From Nonomuraea sp. NEAU-A123 (GTDB lineage: Bacteria; Actinomycetota; Actinomycetes; Streptosporangiales; Streptosporangiaceae), in the NCBI RefSeq assembly GCF_018603905.1, contig NZ_JAHFZZ010000011.1, forward strand, positions 124,001 to 188,000: a stretch of 64,000 nucleotides of DNA, in the 5' to 3' direction. The notes below the pieces were generated by a model. It was given only the letters and a program-made list of their open reading frames with translations. It was not told where the DNA came from and made no database searches. The translations under genes and the position numbers were made by a program. Positions 18,301 through 24,456 of this stretch are shown one piece after another; the stretch's first letter is position 1; every line of letters begins with the position of its first letter.

Positions 18301-18525
18301 GAAGAGCGCGAGGCCACCGAGCGCGGCGGCGGAGGCAGGCGCGAGGTCGAGCAGGTCGATGAGCACGGCGACAGTAGCCGCGAACGGATGTGGGCGTGCG
18401 ACTCCAGCACCCGTGCCGACGACCGGAGGGGTGATCGGGACTTCGGCAGGCTGCGGGGTGCCGTCGGTGTCCTCTGCCCAGAAGGCGAGTGCGTCTCCTG
18501 CCCAGACCCCGTGTACGACCAGCAT
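15340..18525 (-). CDS. SNF2-family DNA helicase/translocase
   Basis: 1061 aa. The N-terminal half is the SNF2-associated domain seen in bacterial Snf2 proteins, interrupted at about residues 325-380 by a low-complexity Asp/Gly/Ser linker (repeats such as DSADRSGRAGSAGS). The ATPase core follows: motif I DDMGLGKT with Lys628, motif II DEAQ (CDEAQAIKN), motif III LTGTPVEN, motif V GVGLNLTAANHVIHVD and motif VI DRAFRIGQRK. It is expected to translocate on duplex DNA using ATP. It forms an operon with the SWIM protein gene immediately downstream. Its start lies 19 bp from the end of the upstream Uma2 gene on the same strand. Confidence 0.92.
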   Translation of the reverse strand: MLVVHGVWAGDALAFWAEDTDGTPQPAEVPITPPVVGTGAGVARPHPFAATVAVLIDLLDLAPASAAALGGLALFSEGIVRDLRLLLPGSVKEPLASPEAGRLSGVARPRLHLWQVPAVVPATGDALRVLAEHSGAATVRHWAVVSEFARDLVRRGRVIPQLISRGEQPVQAVAGGRAVWRAVLSGADAAYFRDLALAMPPACRTSEVERPSVEVLGAALDAFTDALVRAALSEPLVTNPRTGQERWLAALTGDDDTCPDSPELRRELEEWRASVAAADGAARVCFRLLEPIDDLARPDSTDLADTPLAGTDLPVGTDLDDGPDGTDRTGHAHSPDSADRSGRAGSAGSADSGGSGGSGRGWRVELALQAADDPSLYVTAERVWSGEPVTGLPRRPERELLAGLGRAVRLYPDLDRALRVAEPTGLELDTAGAFGFLRQAAPLLQAAGFGVQLPRWAGRTKLGLKLTTRTKTQSAATAQGFGLRELVDFRIDLAVGGETISEEELAELARLKVPLVRVRGQWVELDDRQLKAALKAVGGERSGELPAAELLRHVVQGDDELPLLEVDADGVLGDLLSGQAERRLQPMATPAGLDATLRPYQERGLAWLSFLSELGLGGVLADDMGLGKTVTTLALLVHERSETPTLLVCPMSLVGNWQREAARFAPGLRVYVHHGSGRDAQAIGEADLVITTYGTAQRDLETLRGVEWRRVVCDEAQAIKNSGTLQSQAVRAIPTGTRLALTGTPVENHLAELWSIMEFANPGLLGSRSRFRTRFQEPIEARQDEQAMHALKRATGPFVLRRVKTDKSIISDLPEKMEVKEWCVLTPEQASLYQAVVDDMLGKIDDSEGIERRGLVLAAMAKLKQVCNHPAHLLKDGSLLSGRSGKLARLEQLAEEIVAEGEKALVFTQYAEFGTMLQPYLAQRLDRPVLWLHGGLPKKTRDRLVDRFQHDDEPMLFLLSLKAAGVGLNLTAANHVIHVDRWWNPAVEDQATDRAFRIGQRKNVQVRKLICAGTLEERVDEMIERKKSLAERVVGTGEDWLTDLSTGELREVFRLTAEAVS

Positions 18526-18543
18526 CTCGGCAGAGTACCTCGC

Positions 18544-19206
18544 CTAGCGGAAGATCAGGTTGGTGTCGAGCGTGACCTCGAACGGCTCCGGTAGCAGCAG
18601 CGGCAGCCCGGCATTGACGACGATCGAGGCCCGGTATTCGCCCTCGGCGAGTCCGTAGAGCAACCTGACCGACGGAGGGGTGGAGAAGTCGTCGAGGACC
18701 AACATCATCGGGACGCCCGCCCGGGCATACTCGGCCGGCTTGACGTCCAGATCGTCGTCCCGGCTGTCGGACGACACCACTTCGACGGCCATCAGCGTGC
18801 CGTATCCGTAGGCCTGGTTGTCGTCGAACTCGGGGCTGTCCGGTGGTGTGATCAGCAGATCGGGCAGCCGTTTGTCGCCTCGATGGGGCGGGATGTGAAC
18901 CGCCCAGGTCTGGTAGAACTCCCAGCCGTTCTTCCGCTTGACGTCGTAGAGCTGGTCCGACAAGCGGTCCACCAAGACGCAATGCCGCATTTTCGCCCGG
19001 GGACTTACATAGATCCGTCCACCGACGATCTCCGGCCTCAGGCCCTGACCGACGAGTTTCTCCCACACCTGTTCGCGATGGAGCTCGTCGTCCGTGGGTC
19101 CCAAAGCCCCCCATCCCGGCCCCCACGTGGGTGCGGCGGCCGCCGGGTGCTCGGGACCCAGGGCGGCGCCGTGCCCGGGCGTGATGCCGGTGGCCATAAC
19201 GGTCAT
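18544..19206 (-). CDS. Uma2-family protein (PD-(D/E)XK nuclease fold), copy 1
   Basis: 220 aa of the Uma2/DUF820 family, a restriction-endonuclease-like fold common in cyanobacteria and actinomycetes. Nuclease-like positions are PDLLI (Asp), EVVSSDSRDDD (Glu) and the VKPAEYARAGVP helix with Lys. The ATG at 19206 sits behind GCGAAAGG. It is a clear paralogue of the next gene upstream: both share WGPGWG, AVHIPPHRGDKR, PDSPEFDDNQAYG and RDDDLxVKPAEYARAGVP. The biological role of the family is unresolved. Confidence 0.85.
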   Translation of the reverse strand: MTVMATGITPGHGAALGPEHPAAAAPTWGPGWGALGPTDDELHREQVWEKLVGQGLRPEIVGGRIYVSPRAKMRHCVLVDRLSDQLYDVKRKNGWEFYQTWAVHIPPHRGDKRLPDLLITPPDSPEFDDNQAYGYGTLMAVEVVSSDSRDDDLDVKPAEYARAGVPMMLVLDDFSTPPSVRLLYGLAEGEYRASIVVNAGLPLLLPEPFEVTLDTNLIFR

Positions 19207-19227
19207 CCTTTCGCTCGCGTCATCGAA
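19200..19227. repeat. 28-bp leader repeat, copy 1
   Basis: A 28-bp block that covers the start codon and Shine-Dalgarno of the first Uma2 gene is identical to the block at 19934-19961 in front of the second. It contains CATCCTTTCGCTCGCGTCATC. Confidence 0.8.
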
Positions 19228-19265
19228 TGCGTTTCCTGCTCAGGCCCGGCAGGGGGCCGCCTCGC

Positions 19266-19940
19266 CTAGAGGAAGATCGGGCCGGTGTCGAGGGCGATCC
19301 CGAACGGCTCCGGCAGCTTCACCTGCTCGCCCTCATCCACCTTGGTCATGCTGCGATATTCGCCGTCGCGCGGATCCGACAGCAGGGTGACTGTGCGAGG
19401 GTCGGAGAATTCGTCGACGATCAGCATGATGGGTACGCCCGCCCGGGCGTATTCGGCGGGCTTGACCTTCAGATCGTCGTCCCGGTTGTCGGAGGAGGTG
19501 ATCTCGACGATCAGGAGTGTGCCGTCGCCGTAGGCCTGGTTGTCGTCGAACTCGGGGCTGTCCGGTGGCGCGATCAGCAGATCGGGTATCCGTTTGTCGC
19601 CTCGATGGGGTGGGATGTGAACGGCCCAGTTCTGATAGAACTCCCAGCCCTTGTCGATCGCGAACTCGAAGAGCTGCAGCTGAACGCGATGGACCAGCTG
19701 CGCATGGCGCCTCTTCGTCCAGGGGCTCACTAGAATCCTTCCACTGATGATCTCGGCTCTCCAACCCTCTTCGATGAGGGATTGCCAGAGCCGTTCGCGC
19801 TTGAGCTCGGTCTGGGTCGGTCCGGACTGTCCCCAGCCTGGACCCCATGGAGACGAAGGTCGGGGGTCGCATGTGGGCTCAGGCGCGGGTGCACGCCTAC
19901 GTGACTTTCTGCGCGTCGTGCTGGTGGCCACGGCGGTCAT
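19266..19940 (-). CDS. Uma2-family protein (PD-(D/E)XK nuclease fold), copy 2
   Basis: 224 aa and a paralogue of the downstream gene; the shared core includes AVHIPPHRGDKR, PDLLIAPPDSPEFDD, VEITSSDNRDDD and VKPAEYARAGVP. The N terminus differs (Arg-rich RRKSRRRAP). A TAGTAT -10 box (19963-19968, minus strand) lies upstream of the common 28-bp leader, so the pair is probably one transcription unit read from here. The two genes arose by local tandem duplication that included the leader. Function is unresolved, as for copy 1. Confidence 0.85.
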   Translation of the reverse strand: MTAVATSTTRRKSRRRAPAPEPTCDPRPSSPWGPGWGQSGPTQTELKRERLWQSLIEEGWRAEIISGRILVSPWTKRRHAQLVHRVQLQLFEFAIDKGWEFYQNWAVHIPPHRGDKRIPDLLIAPPDSPEFDDNQAYGDGTLLIVEITSSDNRDDDLKVKPAEYARAGVPIMLIVDEFSDPRTVTLLSDPRDGEYRSMTKVDEGEQVKLPEPFGIALDTGPIFL

Positions 19941-19961
19941 CCTTTCGCTCGCGTCATCGAA
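19934..19961. repeat. 28-bp leader repeat, copy 2
   Basis: Identical to 19200-19227. It includes the Shine-Dalgarno and start codon of the second Uma2 gene. Confidence 0.8.
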
Positions 19962-20006
19962 AATACTACACTGCGTGACCGTTCATTGACTGTATGAAAG
20001 GGGCTC

Positions 20007-20774
20007 ATGATGGGGTTCTCAGCAGGCGAGAAAAGGTGGCGGGAGCGGCTGGGCAGCCTGCGTGACGTGGTCAGACAGGAGCTGGTGAGCCGTCAGCTGG
20101 CGGCCCATCTCCCGCCTGCCCCGGCCGGCGTGCTGGACGTGGGCTGCGGGCAGGGCACCCAGGCGCTCAGGGTCGCCGCCCTAGGGCATCGCGTGACCGC
20201 GCTCGACGCCTCCGGCGATCTGCTCGGGCTGCTGAAAGACCAGGTCGAGCCGGGGATGGCCATCGAGGTCGTGCAAGCGCCCGCCGAGCGGCTGAGCGAG
20301 TTGTTCGAGCCGGGGAGCTTCGACGTGGTCCTCTGTCACGGCGTGCTCATGTACTTCGACGACCCCGACCCGCTCCTGGCGGCCATGGCGGGTCTGCTCG
20401 CGCCCGGGGGGCTGCTGTCACTGCTTGTGCGCAACGGCGACGCGCTGGCCATGCGGGCCGGGCTGATGGGGGACTGGGCGGCGGCCCGGGAGGCGTTCGA
20501 CGGGAGCGGCTACACCAACCGCCTGGGCGTGGTGGCGCGGGCGGACCGGCTCGACGACCTGACGCGGCGCCTGGCCGTACAGGAGCTGGGGGTTCTGGAG
20601 TGGTACGGCGTGCGGGTGTTCACGGACCTCGCGGCCGACGACGCGCCTCTTCCCGATGACCTGGACCTGCTGCTGGAGTGTGAGGAGCGGGCTGGCGCGA
20701 GCGATCCCTATCGGCGGGTCGCTCCGTTGGCCCACATCATCGCGCAGGCCGGTCATGCCAGGGATGGCGGATAA
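20007..20774 (+). CDS. Class I SAM-dependent methyltransferase
   Basis: 255 aa with a Rossmann methyltransferase core. Motif I is LDVGCGQGTQALRVA, followed by the acidic strand end TALDAS, VLCHGVLMYFDDPD (motif IV region) and GLLAPGGLLSLLVRNGDA. The last part matches methyltransferases of the CmoM/SmtA type, which modify tRNA uridine derivatives, but equivalent folds methylate small molecules, so the substrate is open. Two adjacent ATGs (20007 and 20010) follow AAAGGGG. It is divergent from the Uma2 pair and convergent with the sigma factor gene. Confidence 0.85.
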   Translation: MMGFSAGEKRWRERLGSLRDVVRQELVSRQLAAHLPPAPAGVLDVGCGQGTQALRVAALGHRVTALDASGDLLGLLKDQVEPGMAIEVVQAPAERLSELFEPGSFDVVLCHGVLMYFDDPDPLLAAMAGLLAPGGLLSLLVRNGDALAMRAGLMGDWAAAREAFDGSGYTNRLGVVARADRLDDLTRRLAVQELGVLEWYGVRVFTDLAADDAPLPDDLDLLLECEERAGASDPYRRVAPLAHIIAQAGHARDGG

Positions 20775-20814
20775 CTTGCCTCTGTGAGCGGACCCGATGG
20801 TAGGGAGACGCGCG

Positions 20815-21753
20815 TCAGCCCGTCGTCCAGTGACGGAGTTTCTCGGGGTTGCGTACTACCCAGATGTGCTTGATCCGGTCGTCCGCGACGTCGAACGCGA
20901 ACACCGTCACGGTGACGCCGTCTTGCTGGGCCACCAGGCCGGGCCGGCCGTTGACCGTACGCTCCAGGAACGTCATGTCGCCGGGCCTCCGGAGGGCGAT
21001 CTCGACCCAGGCGTGCGCGATCTGCTCGCCGCCTTCGATGGGGTGCAGGAAGGTGACGGCGAGGCCGCCGCCGTCGGCGATCGCCGTGGCGTCGGGGTCG
21101 AGCAGGCCGATCAGGGCATCGATGTCCTTGGCCTCCCACGCCGCTTTGAAGGCCCGGACGACGCCGGCCTGCTGGGCCACGGGAGTCGCGGGAGCCTGCG
21201 AGGCGTGGATGCGGCGGCGGGCGGAGGTTGCCAGCTGGCGGCAGGCCGCCGGGGTACGGCCGACGATGTCGGCCACTTCGGCGAAGGGGTAGCGGAAGAC
21301 GTCGTGGAGGATGAACGCGACGCGCTCAGCCGGGGTCATCGATTCGAGCACGACCAGGAAGGCCAGGTTGACCGACTCATCCAGGGTGACCCGGTCGGCC
21401 GGGTCGACGGCCGTCCCGTCCGGTTGCCCGGTGACCCACTCCGTACGCTCGGGCAGCGGCTCGGGGATCCATTCGCCCACGTAGGTCTCTCGCCGGGCCC
21501 GTGCCGAGTTGAGCAAGTTGAGGCAGATACGGCTGGTGACCGTCGTCAGCCACGCGGCGGGAGACGCGATGGCGTCCCGCTGCTGGCAGGACATGGCGTA
21601 CCAGCGAGCGTAGGTCTCCTGGACGACATCCTCGGCCTCGGCCAGCGAGCTGAGCAGCCGGTAGGCGAGATTGATCAGCCGCCGCCGCTCACTGATGATC
21701 ATGCTCAGAGCTGGATCGGACCGGCCGTGTCCTGGCCTGGACTGGTTGGTCAT
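20815..21753 (-). CDS. sigJ: ECF sigma factor with C-terminal SnoaL-like domain (SigJ / ECF41 type)
   Basis: 312 aa. Region 2 (RLINLAYRLLSSLAEAEDVVQETYARWY) and region 4 (MTPAERVAFILHDVFRYPFAEVADIVGRT) are joined by a linker with YVGEWIPEPLPE. A SnoaL/NTF2-like C-terminal domain carries DGGG and ends with NPEKL. These linker and C-terminal motifs are hallmarks of the ECF41 group, where the fused domain replaces a separate anti-sigma factor. It directs RNA polymerase to a few promoters, usually including its own and an adjacent oxidoreductase. Here the divergent partner is a LUD-domain gene, and the shared intergenic region holds two mirror-image promoter-like elements. Confidence 0.93.
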   Translation of the reverse strand: MTNQSRPGHGRSDPALSMIISERRRLINLAYRLLSSLAEAEDVVQETYARWYAMSCQQRDAIASPAAWLTTVTSRICLNLLNSARARRETYVGEWIPEPLPERTEWVTGQPDGTAVDPADRVTLDESVNLAFLVVLESMTPAERVAFILHDVFRYPFAEVADIVGRTPAACRQLATSARRRIHASQAPATPVAQQAGVVRAFKAAWEAKDIDALIGLLDPDATAIADGGGLAVTFLHPIEGGEQIAHAWVEIALRRPGDMTFLERTVNGRPGLVAQQDGVTVTVFAFDVADDRIKHIWVVRNPEKLRHWTTG

Positions 21754-21796
21754 GGGTGTTGCCGACCCTCCTCGATCTCATCTTCCCTCACCACTT

Positions 21797-21863
21797 CGAC
21801 AAGACACCGCACCGGAATGTGAGGTCGGCGCCCCGCCTCACATTCCGCGGGGCGGTCTTGTCG
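21797..21863. promoter_or_regulatory. Symmetric divergent promoter element between sigJ and the LUD gene
   Basis: 28-nt arms at 21797-21824 and 21836-21863 are inverted copies (23 of 28 positions pair) around an 11-nt centre. Read outward, each arm gives CCTCACATTCC, then GTCTTGTCG. That is, CTCACA, sixteen bases, TGTCG in both directions. This resembles the ECF41/SigJ pattern as I remember it (roughly GTCACA, 16 bases, CGTC). Start sites would be about 37 bp from sigJ ATG 21753 and about 30 bp from LUD ATG 21901. Confidence 0.65.
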
Positions 21864-21900
21864 TACCCGAAGAGACGAACACACCAGCCAGGAGACACCA

Positions 21901-22529
21901 TGACGACTTCGGTTCCAGCGACATCACTCACTGACCCGGCGCCCGCGCAGACCTTGGAGCGGGTGGCCGCCGCGTTGAGGGAGAACAATTTCGCCGTCGA
22001 GATCCTCGATGACGCCGCCGCCGCGCGTACCCGCGTCAAAGAGCTGATTCCCGCGGGCGCCAGCGTGTTCACCGGGGCCAGCGAGACCCTCCGCCTGTCC
22101 GGCATCGATGAGGACATCAACCGCAGCGGGCGATACAAGTCCGTCAAGGCACGCAGCGTGACCATGGACCGCGCCACCCAAATGGCCGAGATCTGGCGGA
22201 TGATCGCCTGCCCCGACGTCATTGTGGGCAGCGTCGCCGCGGTCACCGAGACCGGCTCCCTTGTGGCCGCCTCGGCCAGCGGAAGCCAGCTCGCCGGCTA
22301 CGCGGGCGCCGCGGCCCGCGCGATCTGGGTCGTCGGAGCGCAGAAGGTGGTCCCTGACCTGAGCGCCGCGCTGCGCCGCATCGAAGACCATTGCCTCCCG
22401 CTGGAAAACGAGCGCGCCATGAAGGCCTATGGGGTGCCCAGTGCCCTCAACCGCATGCTCGTCCTCAACGCGGAACCCCACCCCGGACGCGGCACCGTCC
22501 TGCTGCTCCGCGAAGCCATCGGATTCTGA
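21901..22529 (+). CDS. LUD-domain protein (LutC/YkgG-like)
   Basis: 209 aa of the LUD (lactate utilisation) fold. Characteristic stretches are PAGASVFTGASETLRLSGI, the TETGSLV segment, and GAQKVVPDLSAALRRIEDHCLPLE near the C terminus. LutC proteins take part in lactate oxidation with LutA/LutB iron-sulfur proteins, but neither is present here, so a different role is possible. AGGAGACACC precedes ATG 21901. It is divergent from the ECF41-type sigma gene and sits exactly downstream of one arm of the symmetric promoter element, which makes it the probable main target of that sigma factor. Confidence 0.85.
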
Positions 22530-22608
22530 CCCCACCCGTCGGGCAGCCGGCCCAGATGATCCTCGCGCCCACCAATCTGCGCGCGCTCCTAAGCCGTAGG
22601 TGAAGTTG

Positions 22609-22614
22609 TAGAGT
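22609..22614 (+). promoter_or_regulatory. -10 box for a leaderless small gene
   Basis: TAGAGT matches TANNNT and ends six bases before ATG 22621. The intervening bases are the AT-rich AAAAAT, unusual for this genome. No Shine-Dalgarno is seen. Confidence 0.5.
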
Positions 22615-22620
22615 AAAAAT

Positions 22621-22785
22621 ATGAATCCTCCCGGATCGTGGTGCGAGCGGCCTAAGCCGCAGGCTCCTTCGTGTGAGCTGCCCTCCCCGTGGAGCAAGTC
22701 GAAGAAGCCCGATAACTGGTGCGAGGTTCCTAAGTCTCCGGTTCTGTCGGTCGTCGACTTCCTGCTGCGGGCCGCCAAGCGGTGA
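22621..22785 (+). CDS. 54-aa Cys/Trp/Pro peptide with three CE repeats
   Basis: A short open frame of 54 codons ending in TGA at 22783. It holds three related units, WCERPKP, SCELPSP and WCEVPKSP, each with one Cys followed by Glu and Pro, spaced through a Pro/Lys/Ser-rich N-terminal part. The C terminus is a plausible amphipathic helix (VLSVVDFLLRAAKR). There is no signal peptide. A TAGAGT -10 box six bases upstream supports leaderless expression. I recognise no family. Regular CE units could bind metal or be modified post-translationally, but this is inference. It precedes the holin-X/DUF3618 pair on the same strand. Confidence 0.5.
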   Translation: MNPPGSWCERPKPQAPSCELPSPWSKSKKPDNWCEVPKSPVLSVVDFLLRAAKR

Positions 22786-22807
22786 TAGAAAGCCAGTTCG
22801 CTGGGTA

Positions 22808-22833
22808 GTCGCCTCCTCGGCAGAGGAGGCGAC
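22808..22833 (+). promoter_or_regulatory. Hairpin sequestering the RBS of the holin-X gene
   Basis: A perfect 11-bp inverted repeat, GTCGCCTCCTC / GAGGAGGCGAC, with a 4-nt loop (GGCA). The right arm contains the Shine-Dalgarno AGGAGG and ends directly before the GTG at 22834. If it folds, translation initiation would be blocked. It has no T tract, so it is less like a terminator. Confidence 0.65.
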
Positions 22834-23214
22834 GTGAACGACACCCACAAGCTGGTCAATGATCTCTCCGAGCAGGTCTCCCGGCTCGTCAGGGACGAAT
22901 TGCGGCTGGCCCGGCTGGAGCTCACGCGGAAGAGCAAGCGGGCGGGATTCGGCGCGGGCCTGTTCGGGGCGGCGGGAATGGCCGCGTTCTTCGGTGGCGC
23001 AGCCCTGGTGGCCACCGTCATTCTGCTTCTCGCTCTGGTGATGCCCGCATGGGCGGCTGCCGCTCTCGTGGCGGGAGTTCTGTTCATCGTTGCCGCCCTT
23101 CTGGGTTTCCTCGGCAAAAACCAGGTGAAACAGGCCACGCCGCCATTGCCGGAAGAAGCGATCGCCAGCGTCAAGGCCGATATCGACGTGGTCAAGGAAA
23201 GGGCTCGGCGATGA
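22834..23214 (+). CDS. Actinobacterial holin-X / DUF1469-type membrane protein
   Basis: 126 aa. The N-terminal amphipathic segment (LVNDLSEQVSRLVRDELRLARLELTRK) is the standard start of the phage-holin-6-like family. Two membrane helices follow (FGAGLFGAAGMAAFFGGAAL and the AALVAGVLFIVAALLGFLG region) and then a charged tail. Despite the name these are chromosomal envelope proteins, not lysis holins. The stop overlaps the next start (ATGA at 23211), so the two are coupled. Its RBS lies within a strong hairpin, an unusual arrangement. Confidence 0.85.
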   Translation: MNDTHKLVNDLSEQVSRLVRDELRLARLELTRKSKRAGFGAGLFGAAGMAAFFGGAALVATVILLLALVMPAWAAAALVAGVLFIVAALLGFLGKNQVKQATPPLPEEAIASVKADIDVVKERARR

Positions 23215-23963
23215 GCGAGACGAACCCTGAATACAGAGACCAGGGATATAGCGAGCAGCACGCGGGGGACGTGGGCGCTCGCCGGACGACGGTCGGCATG
23301 CCGACGGACCACGAGTCCGTCAACGTGCCTCCCACCAGACCGGGCGCGGCGGAGAACGCGCTGAAGGCGGAGGCCGCCCGCCAGGAACACGAAACATTCA
23401 TCCCCGAACCTCCCATGGCGGACGACCGGACCGAGGCGACGCAGGCCCGGGAAGGCGAGGCGGAGTCGCTGGGGGCGGGGTCGGGCAACGACGACGAGGA
23501 AGAGGACGACGTGCGAAAAAACATCAGGGACACCCGCGAGGAGCTCGGCAACACCGTGGCGGCTCTGGCCGACAAGACGGACGTGAAGGGACGGGCGAAC
23601 GACGCGGCGGAGGCGGCGAAGGGCAAGGCCGCCGAAGTGGCCGAGGTCGCCAAGGACAGGGCGGTTGAAGTGGCCGAGCTGGCGAAGGACAAGGCCGCCG
23701 AAGTGGCCGAGGTCGCCAAGGACAAGGCCGCCGTGGTGGCGGATGTCGCGAAGGACAAGGCCGCCGTGGTGGTGGACGTCGCGAAGGACAAGGCCACCGA
23801 AGTGGCCGACAAGGTACGAGAGGTCACGCCCGACCAGGTCAAGGACGCCGCCGACAAGGTCGCCACGGAGGCCAGGAAGCGCCCCGTGCTGGCCATGGCC
23901 GCCGCGGCCGGCATCGTGGCCCTGCTCCTGCGCCGGATCATGAGGCGCAACAGGGCCAAGTGA
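23211..23963 (+). CDS. DUF3618 protein with LEA-like 11-residue repeats
   Basis: 250 aa. An acidic disordered N-terminal part (to about residue 100) is followed by the DUF3618 motif (IRDTREELGNTVAALADKTDV, 105-125). Five copies of an 11-residue repeat (pattern AAEVAEVAKDK, residues 140-194) form a predicted long amphipathic helix, as in LEA or apolipoprotein-like proteins. A C-terminal membrane helix (VLAMAAAAGIVALLL) ends in basic residues. It is translationally coupled to the holin-X gene, a frequent pairing in actinomycetes, suggesting a shared envelope or membrane-stress role. The repeat number is probably variable between strains. Confidence 0.85.
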   Translation: MSETNPEYRDQGYSEQHAGDVGARRTTVGMPTDHESVNVPPTRPGAAENALKAEAARQEHETFIPEPPMADDRTEATQAREGEAESLGAGSGNDDEEEDDVRKNIRDTREELGNTVAALADKTDVKGRANDAAEAAKGKAAEVAEVAKDRAVEVAELAKDKAAEVAEVAKDKAAVVADVAKDKAAVVVDVAKDKATEVADKVREVTPDQVKDAADKVATEARKRPVLAMAAAAGIVALLLRRIMRRNRAK

Positions 23964-23989
23964 GCCCCAGAGCCCGATAGCCTGCCTCA

Positions 23990-24436
23990 GTGATTCGTCG
24001 AACGGCCGCCACCGCCCTGCTCGCCCTGCTCATGATGGGGATCGGCACGAGCTGCGGCGCGGGGTCGGCCGTCAACGACTACGGCCAGATCTTCAAAGGC
24101 GCCAAGGGCTCGACCGTCAACGTGGAGGTCGGCACGGGCCAGCGGTTCTCGCTGGCCGTCGCCGACAACCCGTCCACCGGCGACCAGTGGCGCCTCCTGG
24201 CGGTGCCCGACGCCAAGGTGGCCTCGTTCATCAGCAAGGAGTACGTCAGCGAGGGCGGCGGGCCGGGCTCGGGCGGCACCAGCTACTTCGTGTTCAACGG
24301 CAAGCAGCCGGGCAGCACCGAGATCAGGCTGCACAACTGCTGGCGCTGTCCGAGTGCCACGCCGAGCCCCACTCCGGTCGACGCCCAGAGCAAGGCGCAG
24401 TCGGGCGAGGCGATATTCTCAGTGATCGTCAAATAG
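23990..24436 (+). CDS. Chagasin/I42-family protease-inhibitor lipoprotein
   Basis: 148 aa. The N-terminal signal ends in a lipobox-like IGTSC (Cys22), so it is probably a lipoprotein on the outer face of the membrane. The I42 inhibitor loops are visible: NPSTGDQW (BC loop, cf. NPTTG), GGGPGSGGTSYF (DE loop), and RLHNCWRC in place of the FG-loop RPW motif. Family members block papain-like cysteine proteases; the altered third loop with two cysteines is atypical and may change specificity. The GTG start at 23990 lies 27 bp after the DUF3618 gene. Confidence 0.8.
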   Translation: MIRRTAATALLALLMMGIGTSCGAGSAVNDYGQIFKGAKGSTVNVEVGTGQRFSLAVADNPSTGDQWRLLAVPDAKVASFISKEYVSEGGGPGSGGTSYFVFNGKQPGSTEIRLHNCWRCPSATPSPTPVDAQSKAQSGEAIFSVIVK

Positions 24437-24456
24437 GGCACCCGCTGGGGAGAGCT

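Noticed and set aside
14692..18594. 1300-codon plus-strand frame antisense to the SNF2 gene
   Set aside because: It is Arg/Gly/Pro/His-rich and follows the third-position G/C pattern of the real gene on the other strand; no motifs.
22808..22833. Terminator of the 54-aa peptide gene
   Set aside because: No T tract follows, and the right arm is the ribosome site of the next gene; regulatory hairpin is the better reading.
22834..23214. Prophage holin indicating phage remnants
   Set aside because: The family is a chromosomal actinobacterial envelope protein; no phage genes are nearby.
23192..23959. 255-codon minus-strand frame opposite the DUF3618 gene
   Set aside because: Ser/Ala/Thr repeat produced by reading the 11-mer repeat DNA backwards.
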